From NCBI RefSeq assembly GCF_947488185.1, contig NZ_CANKYM010000001.1, positions 930,001 through 994,000 of the forward strand: a DNA stretch of 64,000 nt, written 5' to 3'. Positions 46,923 to 56,379 of this stretch are shown here, piece after piece. The notes below the pieces were generated by a model. The model did no database searches, was not told the DNA's origin, and saw nothing but the letters and a program-made list of their open reading frames with translations. This DNA is from an uncultured Roseobacter sp. GTDB lineage: Bacteria; Pseudomonadota; Alphaproteobacteria; Rhodobacterales; Rhodobacteraceae. The translations under genes were made by a program, and so were the position numbers. Numbering within the stretch: the stretch's first letter is position 1; every line of letters begins with the position of its first letter.

Positions 46923-48110
46923 ATGACGCAAGCCTATCTGCAGCACATCACCGAAACCCTCGCTCAGATCGAGGCGGATGGCATGATGAAGCGCGAGCGC
47001 ATGATCACATCTCCGCAAAGCGGGCAGATCTCGGTGGGTCCGCGTGAGGTCATCAACCTCTGTGCCAACAACTATCTGGGGCTTGCGGACCATCCGGAGC
47101 TGATCGCGGCCGCCAAGGAGGCGATGGACCCGCGCGGTTTTGGCATGGCCTCCGTACGTTTCATCTGTGGTACGCAAGACATTCATCGGGAGCTGGAGCA
47201 GGAGCTTGCGGCCTTTCTGGGTATGGACGATTCCATTCTGTTTGCTGCCTGTTTTGATGCGAATGGCGGGCTATTCGAACCTCTTTTGGGGCCCGAGGAT
47301 GCCGTGGTATCCGATGCCTTGAACCACGCGTCGATCATTGATGGGATCAGGCTCTGCAAAGCGAAAAGATACCGCTATGCCAATTCGGATATGACGGATC
47401 TGGAAGGGCAGTTGAAGCTTGCCCGTGAAGAGGGCGCCCGGTTTATTCTGGTCGCCACGGATGGCGTGTTCAGTATGGACGGTTATCTGGCGAAACTGTC
47501 TGATATCAAGGCTTTGGCCGAGAAATATGGGGCGATGGTGATGGTTGATGATTGCCACGCCACCGGGTTCATGGGTCCGAAAGGGGCAGGAACACCTGCA
47601 CATGCGGGTGTCGACGTTGATATTCTCACAGGCACGCTTGGTAAGGCGCTGGGCGGGGCGATCGGTGGCTATATTGCGGGGCCGCAACCTGTCATCGATC
47701 TGTTGCGCCAGCGAGCGCGGCCTTATCTTTTCTCCAACTCGTTGCCGCCATCCATTGTTGCTGCTGGGATCAAGGCGTTGGAGCTGGTGGAAAAAGGGGA
47801 CGATTTGCGGGCGCGGTTGTTCGAAAACACCGCCTATTGGCGCGCAGGGTTGGAAAAGCTGGGCTTCGATCTGCTGCCGGGCGAACATCCGATTGTGCCG
47901 GTGATGCTCGGTGAGGCGCAGCTGGCGCAGGAGATGGCGGCGAAACTGTTCGAAGAGGGTGTTTTCGTGTCCGGGTTTTTTTTCCCCGTAGTGCCGCGCG
48001 GCCAGGCGCGGATCCGGACGCAGATGAATGCGTCTTTGACCCGCGGCGAATTGGACAAGGCGCTCGGTGCCTTTGAGGCCGCGGGCAGGGCGTGCGGCGT
48101 AATCGCGTGA
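46923..48110 (+). CDS. kbl: Glycine C-acetyltransferase (2-amino-3-ketobutyrate CoA ligase)
   Basis: PLP enzyme that cleaves 2-amino-3-ketobutyrate to glycine and acetyl-CoA, the second step of threonine breakdown. The Schiff-base lysine is in [17 protein letters not shown] near residue 240. The alpha-oxoamine synthase motifs [32 protein letters not shown] and LFSNSLPPS are present. The ATG after CAAAAGGAG (Shine-Dalgarno) gives 395 aa; an earlier in-frame start adds eight unconserved residues. tdh follows 25 nt downstream. Confidence 0.97.
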   Translation: MTQAYLQHITETLAQIEADGMMKRERMITSPQSGQISVGPREVINLCANNYLGLADHPELIAAAKEAMDPRGFGMASVRFICGTQDIHRELEQELAAFLGMDDSILFAACFDANGGLFEPLLGPEDAVVSDALNHASIIDGIRLCKAKRYRYANSDMTDLEGQLKLAREEGARFILVATDGVFSMDGYLAKLSDIKALAEKYGAMVMVDDCHATGFMGPKGAGTPAHAGVDVDILTGTLGKALGGAIGGYIAGPQPVIDLLRQRARPYLFSNSLPPSIVAAGIKALELVEKGDDLRARLFENTAYWRAGLEKLGFDLLPGEHPIVPVMLGEAQLAQEMAAKLFEEGVFVSGFFFPVVPRGQARIRTQMNASLTRGELDKALGAFEAAGRACGVIA

Positions 48111-48135
48111 CGCGATGGTGCGAAGGGCATATTTG

Positions 48136-49176
48136 ATGAACAATGAAATGAAGGCACTTTCCAAACTGCATCCGCGCGAGGGGTTGTGGATGACCCATGC
48201 GCCGGTGCCGGAGATCGGCCCGGATGACGTGCTGATCAAGATCAGCAAGACCGGCATTTGCGGCACCGACATTCACATCTGGAACTGGGACGATTGGGCG
48301 GCGCATACCGTGCCGGTTCCGATGATCACCGGCCATGAGTTTGCCGGTGTGATCGTGGAAACAGGCTCTAACGTGACGGATTTGACAATCGGTCAGCGCT
48401 GCTCTGGCGAGGGGCATCTGATTGGCAAAACCTCCCGGCAGAGCCGTGCAGGCAAGTTTCACCTTGATCCCGGCACGCGCGGTATTGGCGTGAATGAGCA
48501 GGGCGCCTTTGCCCAATACCTCAGGCTGCCCGCCTTTAATGTCGTTCCGCTGCCGGATGAGATTTCCGACGACATCGGCGCGATCCTCGATCCTTTGGGA
48601 AATGCGGTGCATACCGCGCTCAGCTTTGACCTTGTGGGAGAGGACGTGCTGATCACGGGTGCCGGTCCCATCGGCATTATGGCGGCGGCGGTCGCGCGGC
48701 ATGTGGGGGCTCGGCATGTGGTGATTACGGATGTGAACCCGGACCGTCTGGCGCTGGCCGCAGAGGTCGCCGATGTGGTGCCGGTGAACGTGGCCGAGGC
48801 CGATCTGGCCACAACAGTCTCTGATCTGAAGATGAAGCAGGGCTTCGACGTGGGCCTCGAGATGTCGGGAAACCAGCGCGCACTGGATCAGATGGTCGAG
48901 GCGATGACCATGGGAGGTCGCATCGCCATGCTGGGCATTCCGCCGGGGAAGAGCCCTGTGGATTGGAGCCGCATCGTCTTCAAGGCGATCACGATCAAGG
49001 GCGTCTATGGGCGCGAGATTTTCGAGACCTGGTACAAGATGATTGCCATGCTGCAGAACGGCTTGGACGTCAGCCGGGTGATCACACATCGTTTTCCGGT
49101 TGATGATTTTAAGGCAGGTTTTGCTGCCATGAAATCCGGCAGCTCGGGCAAGGTTGTGTTGGATTGGACGGGATAG
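48136..49176 (+). CDS. tdh: L-threonine 3-dehydrogenase (no structural-zinc cysteines)
   Basis: Oxidises L-threonine with NAD to 2-amino-3-ketobutyrate for Kbl. The catalytic zinc site is present: [12 protein letters not shown] (Cys) and ITGHEFAG (His-Glu). The NAD fold has [24 protein letters not shown]. In the structural-zinc lobe, the four cysteines of E. coli TDH align with Gly, Ser, Ser and Asp in the segment [18 protein letters not shown], so that metal site is lost. Start at ATG 48136 after GAAGGG gives 346 aa; the ATG at 48148 is the alternative. Confidence 0.95.
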   Translation: MNNEMKALSKLHPREGLWMTHAPVPEIGPDDVLIKISKTGICGTDIHIWNWDDWAAHTVPVPMITGHEFAGVIVETGSNVTDLTIGQRCSGEGHLIGKTSRQSRAGKFHLDPGTRGIGVNEQGAFAQYLRLPAFNVVPLPDEISDDIGAILDPLGNAVHTALSFDLVGEDVLITGAGPIGIMAAAVARHVGARHVVITDVNPDRLALAAEVADVVPVNVAEADLATTVSDLKMKQGFDVGLEMSGNQRALDQMVEAMTMGGRIAMLGIPPGKSPVDWSRIVFKAITIKGVYGREIFETWYKMIAMLQNGLDVSRVITHRFPVDDFKAGFAAMKSGSSGKVVLDWTG

Positions 49177-49574
49177 ACGGCATCTACGCGCAGGACAGTT
49201 TTTTCACGCTTTCACTCGCCGGTCAGGTCGGGTTGGTGCTGGTGTCCGTTATGCTGGCGGCTGGCACCGTTTTTCTCGCGTGGCGGTTGTCGCGCGCGCG
49301 CAGTCTCATCCTGCGGGCCTTTGTGGGGGTGGTGCTTTTTGGCGCATTCGTCTGGATTTCGCCGCAGGCTTACTACGGCTACTATCTGCTGATCTTTGAC
49401 GGGTTGACCCCGCAATGGGTGGTTCAAGACCCGCCATCGCCCTTGTTTCTGGTGAAACTGCTTGGCTTTTCCGCCAAAAGCGACCTCAGCCACCACGGGC
49501 AGGGCCTTCTGGGATGGTTGTGTCTGGGGGCGGCACTATGGCCGCAACGGGATGCGTCCCGTCTCGGAGAGTAG
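49164..49574 (+). CDS. Conserved hypothetical membrane protein
   Basis: A 136-residue protein with three hydrophobic segments (about 17-39, 45-63 and 105-123). The N-terminus [18 protein letters not shown] starts with TTG inside the last codons of tdh, so translation could be coupled; the start is uncertain because no better codon is visible before the first helix. The 3' end overlaps the convergent phosphatase gene by 39 nt. No domain recognised. Confidence 0.6.
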   Translation: MDGIDGIYAQDSFFTLSLAGQVGLVLVSVMLAAGTVFLAWRLSRARSLILRAFVGVVLFGAFVWISPQAYYGYYLLIFDGLTPQWVVQDPPSPLFLVKLLGFSAKSDLSHHGQGLLGWLCLGAALWPQRDASRLGE

Positions 49575-50264
49575 CCAGCACGCGCGTCCTTCGAAAACGG
49601 CGGCATGCAGCGGGCGGAAATACCCCGCCCCTCCATCCAGATTGACCCGATTTCCAGCGTGTTCCGGATGCTCGAGCGCGGTGTGGCCGTGCACCACCAG
49701 TGGCCCGTGAGACCCTTGATGATCCAGAAAGGGTGCCCTGATCCAGATCAGGTCGTCTTCGACCTGCTTGTCCAGTGCGATACCGGGCCGGATGCCCGCG
49801 TGCACGAACAGTAGGTTCTCTGTTTCATGCATCAGCGGCAGCCTGGACAGAAAATCGCGATGCGCCTGCGGCACTGCGGCGAGAGCTGCTTTGCGGATCA
49901 CGGTTGGGGGGATGGTTTCATTGGCCTCAACGCCATAAGCGGCCATGGTCTTGTCTCCGCCCAGACGCGGGTTGAACCACGACAGGTCGGGCCGGGTGGC
50001 GGGATCATACACGATCGTATCGTCGAGAAAGCGACTGAGATAGCGGTCATGGTTTCCCTTGAGCGTGACCCAGTTGCGGCCTGCGGCCGCCGCGTCGATC
50101 AGGAACTGAAGAACGCCGCGACTGTCGGGCCCGCGGTCAACATAATCCCCAACCAGCACCACCTGTGCATCGGGTCCGCCATCCGCTTCGATCAGGGCCA
50201 GAACCCGTTGAAGTTCCTCCAGCTGTCCGTGCACGTCACCAATGGCATAGATCGGGTTGGTCAT
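49536..50264 (-). CDS. Metallophosphatase (serine/threonine phosphatase-like)
   Basis: A 242-residue calcineurin-like phosphoesterase. It has the three diagnostic blocks GDVHGQLEEL, VLVGDYVDRGPDSRGV and LKGNHDRYL, and later histidines for the di-metal centre (FVHAGIRPG and VVHGHTALE). The family includes bacterial PP1-like protein phosphatases and diadenosine tetraphosphatases; the substrate here is not known. It overlaps the end of the preceding membrane protein gene tail to tail. Confidence 0.92.
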   Translation of the reverse strand: MTNPIYAIGDVHGQLEELQRVLALIEADGGPDAQVVLVGDYVDRGPDSRGVLQFLIDAAAAGRNWVTLKGNHDRYLSRFLDDTIVYDPATRPDLSWFNPRLGGDKTMAAYGVEANETIPPTVIRKAALAAVPQAHRDFLSRLPLMHETENLLFVHAGIRPGIALDKQVEDDLIWIRAPFLDHQGSHGPLVVHGHTALEHPEHAGNRVNLDGGAGYFRPLHAAVFEGRACWLLSETGRIPLRP

Positions 50265-50325
50265 GAATGCTCCCCAGCGTTACGGTCACTTCATGCCGCA
50301 ATGTCCCGCAGGATGAAAGCGGAAT

Positions 50326-50356
50326 GGGAGGCCAGGCCATGTGGCGACGGCCTCCC
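50326..50356 (-). terminator. Hairpin downstream of serA
   Basis: A perfect 8-bp stem GGGAGGCC / GGCCTCCC with a 15-nt loop lies 6 nt beyond the serA stop on the minus strand; no uridine run follows. Confidence 0.45.
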
Positions 50357-50362
50357 GATGGG

Positions 50363-51958
50363 TCATGCCACGTCGAAGGCCAGCGGTTTGATCTGGGTGA
50401 ACATGCCCGTTTCGGCCAGTTTGGCGCGGGCTTCTGCCGGGACAGGTTCATCAACATACAGCAGGGCGATGGCCTCTCCGCCGGCGGTGGCCCGGCCCAG
50501 GGTAAAGTTCGCGATGTTCACGCCATTGTCGCCCATTGTCTGACCCAACGCCCCGATGATACCCGGCACGTCCTCATTGGTGGTGTAGAGCATATGCGCA
50601 CCGATTTCCGCATCGATGTTGATGCCCTTGATCTGGATGAACCGCGGCTTGCCGTCCGAAAAGACGGTTCCCGCAATTGACCGTTCTCGTTTCGCCGTGA
50701 CGACCGTGACTTTGATGTAGCCGTCAAACGCGCCGGATTTGTCCTGATTTGTGGTCGAAATCTGGATGCCGCGCTCCTTGGCGATGACGGGGGCGGAGAC
50801 CATGTTCACATCCGGGTTGGCCTTTTTCATGATGCCCGCGATGACGCCACAATTGAGCGCTTCGAGGTTCATGTCGGCGACCACCCCGTCATAGAGGATG
50901 TTGATCGCGCGTATGGGTTCATCGGTCATCTGCCCGGTGAAGCTGCCCAGATGCCCGGCAAGCTTGACCCACGGTCCCATAACGCGGGCCTCTTCCGCCG
51001 TGACGGAAGGCATGTTCAGCGCATTGGCCACGGCGCCTGTCAGGAGGTAGTCCGCCATTTGTTCCGCGACCTGAAGGGCTACGTTTTCCTGCGCCTCGGT
51101 CGTGGCAGCACCAAGATGCGGGGTGCAGACCACGTTGGGCAGGTGAAACAGCGGGTTTTCATTCGCCGGTTCCTTGGCAAAGACGTCGAAGGCTGCCCCC
51201 GCCACATGGCCGGATTTCAGCGCTTCGGCCAGAGCCTCTTCATCCACCAGACCGCCGCGGGCACAGTTGATGATGCGCACGCCTTTCTTGGTCTTGGCGA
51301 TGTTCTCGCGGCTGAGGATGTTCGCGGTCTGATCGGTGAAGGGCACGTGCAGCGTGATGAAATCCGCGCGGCCCAGAAGGTCGTCCAGTTCGACTTTCTC
51401 CACACCCATCTTTTTGGCTTTTTCCTCTCCAAGGAAGGGATCATAGGCTAGCACCTTCATTTTCAGCGCGCGGGCGCGGTCACAGACAATGCCGCCGATG
51501 TTACCGGCACCGATAACGCCCAGCGTCTTGCCCGTCAGTTCCACACCCATGAACTTGGATTTTTCCCACTTGCCGTCATGCGTCGAAGCGGAGGCCTCGG
51601 GGATCTGACGCGCCACGGCAAACATCATCGCGATGGCATGCTCTGCCGTGGTGATCATGTTCCCGAAAGGCGTATTCATTACGATGATGCCCTTTTTAGA
51701 GGCTGCTTCCTTGTCGATATTATCCGTGCCGATCCCGGCGCGCCCGATGACCTTGAGGTTGGTGGCAGCAGCAATGATCTTCTCGGTCACCTTGGTCGCA
51801 GAGCGAATGGCCAGACCATCGTAGTCGCCGATGATCTGGGTGAGCTTTTCCTTGTCCTTGCCAACGTCGGGTTGGAAATCGACATCGATTCCACGGTCAC
51901 GGAAGATTTGTACCGCGGCTTCGGAGAGCTTGTCGGAAATGAGTACTTTAGGGGCCAT
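50363..51958 (-). CDS. serA: D-3-phosphoglycerate dehydrogenase
   Basis: First enzyme of the phosphorylated serine pathway, oxidising 3-phosphoglycerate with NAD. The NAD motif is GAGNIGGIVCDRA. The substrate-binding Arg is in INCARGGLVDEEAL and the catalytic His in VCTPHLGAATTEAQ. Residues after about 315 form the intervening domain and a C-terminal ACT domain (NEDVPGIIGALGQTMGDNGVNIANFTLGR), the long 531-aa type. A serC gene precedes it with a palindromic repeat between. AAAGGACC is its ribosome site. Confidence 0.97.
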   Translation of the reverse strand: MAPKVLISDKLSEAAVQIFRDRGIDVDFQPDVGKDKEKLTQIIGDYDGLAIRSATKVTEKIIAAATNLKVIGRAGIGTDNIDKEAASKKGIIVMNTPFGNMITTAEHAIAMMFAVARQIPEASASTHDGKWEKSKFMGVELTGKTLGVIGAGNIGGIVCDRARALKMKVLAYDPFLGEEKAKKMGVEKVELDDLLGRADFITLHVPFTDQTANILSRENIAKTKKGVRIINCARGGLVDEEALAEALKSGHVAGAAFDVFAKEPANENPLFHLPNVVCTPHLGAATTEAQENVALQVAEQMADYLLTGAVANALNMPSVTAEEARVMGPWVKLAGHLGSFTGQMTDEPIRAINILYDGVVADMNLEALNCGVIAGIMKKANPDVNMVSAPVIAKERGIQISTTNQDKSGAFDGYIKVTVVTAKRERSIAGTVFSDGKPRFIQIKGINIDAEIGAHMLYTTNEDVPGIIGALGQTMGDNGVNIANFTLGRATAGGEAIALLYVDEPVPAEARAKLAETGMFTQIKPLAFDVA

Positions 51959-51987
51959 TCTGTTGGTCCTTTAATGTCTGTGGGAGC

Positions 51988-52045
51988 GGTGGCCCAAGGC
52001 CCACCTTACCTGTGGATTGGCAGGTAGGGTGGGCCTTGGGCCACC
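51988..52045. repeat. Palindromic element between serC and serA
   Basis: Two 25-nt arms (51988-52012 and 52021-52045) pair with a single G-T mismatch around an 8-nt loop. The inner ends carry CCACCTTACCTG and CAGGTAGGGTGG, closely matching the palindrome at 14185-14262. In the serC-serA transcript it would form a strong hairpin, without a U-tract after it. Confidence 0.8.
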
Positions 52046-52051
52046 ATTGTT

Positions 52052-53191
52052 TCAGGAGGAGATTTCGGCTTCAAAGGCCCAGGCCAGCCAGGGCAGCATC
52101 GCCTCGATATCGGCGGTTTCCACTGTGCCGCCGCACCAGATGCGCAAACCGGCAGGGGCGTCGCGATAAGCACCGACATCAAGGGCCACCTCTTCATCGG
52201 CCAGCCGTTTCGCGATGGCTTTGGCAAAGCTTGCGCCGTCTCTGACCCGGTCGTCAGCGAATTTGAGGCAGACAGACGTGTTGGACCGGGTTCCCGGATC
52301 GCTTGCGAGAAAGCTGATCCAGTTGTGTTGCTGCACGAATGCGGTGATTGCGGCGGTGTTTGCGTCCGCGCGGGCGATGAGCCCCTGCAACCCGCCCACG
52401 GATTTCGCCCAGGCCAGAGATTGCAGATAGTCCTCGACACAGAGCATGGACGGTGTGTTGATCGTCTCGCCTTTGAAGATGCCCTCGATCAACTTGCCGC
52501 CTTTGGTCAGGCGGAAGATTTTCGGCAGCGGCCATGGTGGCGTGTAGCTTTCCAGCCGCTCAACAGCGCGCGGGCTCAGGATCAGCATGCCGTGTGCGGC
52601 TTCGCCCCCCAGCACCTTCTGCCAGCTGAACGTCGTCACATCGAGCTTGTCCCAAGGTAAATCCGTCGCAAAGGCGGCGGAGGTCGCATCGCAAAGCGTC
52701 AGACCCTTGCGATCCGCGGGGATCACATCGCCACTGGGCAGCCGGACGCCGGAGGTCGTACCGTTCCACGTAAAGCAGACGTCATTGTCGTAGTTGAGCG
52801 CCGCCATGTCGATGATCTCACCGTAGTCGGCGGTATGCACGGTGTGCTCGATCTTGAGTTGTTTGGCGACATCTGTGACCCAACCGGCGCCAAAGCTTTC
52901 CCAGGCGACCATCTCTGCGGGGCGTTCCCCCAGAAGCGACCACATCGCCATCTCAAACGCGCCGGTGTCCGAAGCAGGCACGATGCCGATACGATAGTCC
53001 GCGGGCACGCCAAGGATCTCGCGCGTGGTCTCGATCGCCTCCAGCAGCTTGGCCTTGCCGGGGGCTGCGCGGTGCGATCGGCCCAGCGGTGCGTCGGACA
53101 GATTCGTCAAATCAAATGTAGGGGGTTTGGCACAGGGGCCAGAGGAAAAACGCGGGTTTGCCGGCCGCGTCGCCGGTTTCTGAGTAGCCAT
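52052..53191 (-). CDS. serC: Phosphoserine aminotransferase
   Basis: PLP enzyme that transaminates 3-phosphohydroxypyruvate to phosphoserine. It belongs to the alphaproteobacterial long type (379 aa) beginning [24 protein letters not shown]. The PLP lysine is in [16 protein letters not shown]. The frame extends 65 codons upstream into the region before divergent serB, but conserved sequence starts at this ATG. Transcribed together with serA. Confidence 0.97.
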   Translation of the reverse strand: MATQKPATRPANPRFSSGPCAKPPTFDLTNLSDAPLGRSHRAAPGKAKLLEAIETTREILGVPADYRIGIVPASDTGAFEMAMWSLLGERPAEMVAWESFGAGWVTDVAKQLKIEHTVHTADYGEIIDMAALNYDNDVCFTWNGTTSGVRLPSGDVIPADRKGLTLCDATSAAFATDLPWDKLDVTTFSWQKVLGGEAAHGMLILSPRAVERLESYTPPWPLPKIFRLTKGGKLIEGIFKGETINTPSMLCVEDYLQSLAWAKSVGGLQGLIARADANTAAITAFVQQHNWISFLASDPGTRSNTSVCLKFADDRVRDGASFAKAIAKRLADEEVALDVGAYRDAPAGLRIWCGGTVETADIEAMLPWLAWAFEAEISS

Positions 53192-53349
53192 CAATGCTAT
53201 CCTTCCAGATATGCGCCCTTCGTTGGGGAAGGGTGTCCCACGGACGGGTCTATGGCGGCGCATGGTCTGGTGCAACGGAAAAAACGAGGCTAGAACGCCG
53301 CAAAATTGTTTTTTTGCGACACACTCTGCGCGGATCGGAAACTTTGCCC

Positions 53350-54228
53350 ATGTATATCGCCACTCTCCTGTCTGCGGCGGGCGCACACAACCTGCAGCCC
53401 GCCCTGCCAGACGCCCTGCGCAATGCCTGGGGCGGGGGCGATGTGGTCTGGCTCGCCCCGGATGAGGCGGCAGAATTTACGTTGCCGCGACTGCCGGACA
53501 ATCGCTGGGGGGTCTGGGAAGGTCTGCAAAAACAAGGCGTTGATCTTGCCGTTCAGCGTAAGGAAGGACGGCGCAAGAAGATGTTGCTGGCCGATATGGA
53601 CAGTACCATGATCCAGCAGGAGTGCATTGACGAACTGGCCGATGAGGCGGGGATCGGCGACCGGGTCAAGGAGATTACCGCCCGTGCCATGAATGGTGAG
53701 ATGGACTTTGAAGAAGCCCTGCGTGCGCGTGTCGGACTGCTCAAAGGTCTGCCTGTCGCCACCATTGCAAAGGTGCTTGCGGACCGCATTACCCTGATGC
53801 CGGGTGGCGAGGTGCTGCTGGCCACGATGAAGGCGCAGGGGGCGCATGCCGCGTTGGTTTCCGGTGGTTTCACGGATTTCACCAGCGCCGTGGCGGAAAA
53901 GCTGGGCTTTGACGAAAATCGCGCGAATACCCTGCTCAACGATGGCGCCACACTGACGGGCGAGGTCGGGATGCCTATTCTCGGCCAACAGGCCAAGGTG
54001 GATGCGCTGCACGACATCACGCGCCGCCTTGGCATCGGCGAGGCAGATGTGATCGCCGTCGGCGACGGGGCGAATGATCTGGGCATGCTGGGCCGCGCGG
54101 GGACGGGCGTTGCCCTGCATGCCAAACCCGCCGTGGCAGCGCAATGCGATGTGCGGATCAATCACGGTGATCTGACCGCGCTGCTGTTCTTGCAGGGATA
54201 CGCGGTGTCGGACTTCGTCACCGGCTGA
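53350..54228 (+). CDS. serB: Phosphoserine phosphatase
   Basis: Last step of serine synthesis. A short N-terminal domain (about 1-75) precedes a HAD phosphatase: [17 protein letters not shown] (nucleophile and acid Asp, near residues 83-85), [15 protein letters not shown] and [12 protein letters not shown]. At 292 aa it fits the family. It is divergent from serC, so the 158-nt intergenic region may serve both. The frame opens further upstream without similarity. Confidence 0.97.
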   Translation: MYIATLLSAAGAHNLQPALPDALRNAWGGGDVVWLAPDEAAEFTLPRLPDNRWGVWEGLQKQGVDLAVQRKEGRRKKMLLADMDSTMIQQECIDELADEAGIGDRVKEITARAMNGEMDFEEALRARVGLLKGLPVATIAKVLADRITLMPGGEVLLATMKAQGAHAALVSGGFTDFTSAVAEKLGFDENRANTLLNDGATLTGEVGMPILGQQAKVDALHDITRRLGIGEADVIAVGDGANDLGMLGRAGTGVALHAKPAVAAQCDVRINHGDLTALLFLQGYAVSDFVTG

Positions 54229-54290
54229 TCAAAGACGACTCACGCCTTCATGTGCTACCATTGCAACCGGGTTACACGGGAGGACACACC

Positions 54291-54605
54291 ATGCCAGAGT
54301 ATGTATTCGCCTACCACGGCGGCAAAACACCGGAGTCGGAAGAAGAGGGCGCCAAGGTCATGGCCGCGTGGCAAGCGTGGTTCGAGACCATGGGAAAGGC
54401 GGTCGTCAATCCGGGCAACCCCGTTGGGACGTCAAAAACGGTGACCGCAGACGGGGTCAAGGACCATGGTGGGGCCAATCCCCTGTCCGGATTCAGCGTC
54501 GTGGCAGCGGCTGATATCGACGAGGCCATCGACATGGCCAAGGGCTGTCCGATGGTGGCCGATGGTTCCGGGTCCATCGAAGTTGCCGAAGTGCACCAGA
54601 TGTGA
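54291..54605 (+). CDS. YCII-related domain protein
   Basis: A 104-residue protein with the start MPEYVFAYHGGKTPESEEEGAKVMAAWQAWF and the conserved end SIEVAEVHQM. This resembles the DGPF/YCII-like fold found beside ECF sigma factors in other bacteria, although no sigma factor is next to it here. The start has GGGAGG 9 nt upstream; an earlier frame start lacks this. It ends one nucleotide before the convergent asparaginase gene. Function unknown. Confidence 0.85.
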   Translation: MPEYVFAYHGGKTPESEEEGAKVMAAWQAWFETMGKAVVNPGNPVGTSKTVTADGVKDHGGANPLSGFSVVAAADIDEAIDMAKGCPMVADGSGSIEVAEVHQM

Positions 54606-55598
54606 TCAGGCAAGCGCCGCGGACGGCCTGATCCACCCGGTTTGAATGTCGCGCCGGTTGGTGATGGGCGCGTTCATCCGTTTGCGGGTCGCCGGATGAT
54701 TAGGGTCTAACACGCCCAGTTTCACCAGAATTGCCGCGATGGCGCATTCAGAGGCCCGCGTCGTGCCGTCCACGATCTTGAGGGCGACGCCCAGTTTCTG
54801 CTCGGGCAGGATCGCGATAAAAAACGCCTCCGCACCCGTCTTGATCGCGACTTTCCCGTCCATCGCCCGCATCAGTTCCGTGCAGGCACGTTTCTCGCCT
54901 GCCACCAGGTCCGGATGCTTCCGCATTGCCTGATGCAGCTGCGCCTCGGCGCTGTCAGTCGGGGCGGCGGCGAAATGCGCCATCGCCCGCGCCATGCCGG
55001 TCAGGCTGCTTGCGAAGTTCGGGGCAGAACACCCATCAATGCCAAACCCCGGAGAGGTTTCCCCCGTCGTGCGTTCAAACGCGTCGAGGCAGGCTTTTTG
55101 CACGGGATGATCCGCTCCCACATATTCAGGACCGGCATCAAGGTGCTGGGCCAGCGTCAGAAAGCCCGCGTGTTTACCCGAGCAGTTATTGTGGATCTGG
55201 CAGGGGCTTTCGTGGGCGCAGATTATCGCCTCGCGCGCGGGTCGATCGTCGGGCATCTGTGGTCCGCACCGCAAAGCCTCATCGGACAGGCCCCGCGTTT
55301 CCAGCCAGCCTTCGACCCGTGTGGTGTGAATTGCCGCCCCATTATGCGACGCGCAGGCCAAGGCAAGATGCTCTGACGTCAGGCGTGCCGCCTTGGCCGC
55401 GCCGGAGGTGATCAGCGGCAGGGCCTGTATCATCTTGGCAGAACTGCGCGGCAGGACGATAGCCTCCGGATCACCCCAGGCCTCGACAATCTGACCGCTG
55501 TCATCACAGACCACCGCATGACCACTATGCGCGCTTTCCAGAAAGTCCCCGCGCCAGATTTCGACCATCGGAACCGCTTGCGTCATTTTAACCCTCAA
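54606..55598 (-). CDS. L-asparaginase, class 3 (rhizobial type)
   Basis: A 330-residue asparaginase-II-like protein of the Rhizobium AnsA/ReAV type, distinct from E. coli asparaginases. It has LPRSSAKMIQALPL with the Ser-x-x-Lys pair, NNCSGKHAGFLTLAQ with the Cys-x-x-Lys zinc pair, and GIDGCSAPNF with the third zinc-site Cys. It hydrolyses asparagine to aspartate and ammonia. The first ATG or the one four codons on are both possible starts. It converges on the YCII gene. Confidence 0.88.
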   Translation of the reverse strand: MRVKMTQAVPMVEIWRGDFLESAHSGHAVVCDDSGQIVEAWGDPEAIVLPRSSAKMIQALPLITSGAAKAARLTSEHLALACASHNGAAIHTTRVEGWLETRGLSDEALRCGPQMPDDRPAREAIICAHESPCQIHNNCSGKHAGFLTLAQHLDAGPEYVGADHPVQKACLDAFERTTGETSPGFGIDGCSAPNFASSLTGMARAMAHFAAAPTDSAEAQLHQAMRKHPDLVAGEKRACTELMRAMDGKVAIKTGAEAFFIAILPEQKLGVALKIVDGTTRASECAIAAILVKLGVLDPNHPATRKRMNAPITNRRDIQTGWIRPSAALA

Positions 55599-55763
55599 GA
55601 ATTTGGCAAAAACCTGCTAATCGGACTTTCGGGGGTCGCGGGTTTTGCGTTACTGTGACACTTGTCGAGAAGATTGACGGGTCTTGCAAGAGAGCGGGTC
55701 GAAAAAGGCACGCCGGGCAGGTTCGGGGACATTGAGGTTAAAGACGGCTGGAGGCTGTAAGAC

Positions 55764-56294
55764 ATGCGAATTTTGAAAGGTTTCATTGGTTTGGTCTCGG
55801 CGCTGGCGCTGACGGGTATGGCCGCACAGGCACAGGATCAAAGCAGCAATCTGGTTGCCGAGAAAACCGATTGGGGCGTCTACGAGGATGACAATCCGCG
55901 TGAATGCTGGGGCGTTTCCGTTCCGAAAGAAACGGTCAATACCCGGGATGGCCGTGTTGTTGCCGCGACCCGTGGACAGATCTTGCTGATGGTCTTTTTT
56001 CGTCCCGGATCGGGGGCGAATGCACAGGTCACTTTCACCGGGGGATATCCTTTTGCCAGCGGGTCCAAAGTGAATATCGACATTGGTGGTACCAACTATT
56101 CGCTCTTTACTGATGGTGAATGGGCATGGCCCGAAGACACATCCGAGGACGCAAAGATCGTGGCAGCGATGAAACGCGGTGCAGACGCAACGGTGACGGG
56201 ACTTTCCAGCCGGGGCACGACAACCAAGGATACCTTTTCGCTGCGCGGGTTCACCGCTGCACTGGACGAAGCCCAAAAACGCTGTGCCAGCTGA
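55764..56294 (+). CDS. IalB-family secreted protein
   Basis: A 176-residue exported protein of the invasion-associated locus B family. The signal peptide is MRILKGFIGLVSALALTGMAAQA, with cleavage after about residue 23. The mature part has the IalB pattern DWGVYEDDNPRECWGVSVPKE, a middle beta region, and a C-terminal cysteine (KRCAS) that may pair with ECW. The family name comes from Bartonella; in free-living bacteria its role is unclear. Confidence 0.87.
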   Translation: MRILKGFIGLVSALALTGMAAQAQDQSSNLVAEKTDWGVYEDDNPRECWGVSVPKETVNTRDGRVVAATRGQILLMVFFRPGSGANAQVTFTGGYPFASGSKVNIDIGGTNYSLFTDGEWAWPEDTSEDAKIVAAMKRGADATVTGLSSRGTTTKDTFSLRGFTAALDEAQKRCAS

Positions 56295-56379
56295 TCACGC
56301 AGACCTGACGGGCTTTTCCTTTTGATCTTGGCGCAAACCTCTATATAGAGGCGCATCTTCGTCATGTCAGGAACAACCC

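Noticed and set aside
47770..49089. 439-codon frame opposite kbl/tdh
   Set aside because: Antisense to two genes with clear catalytic motifs; it crosses both genes and has no protein-like features of its own.
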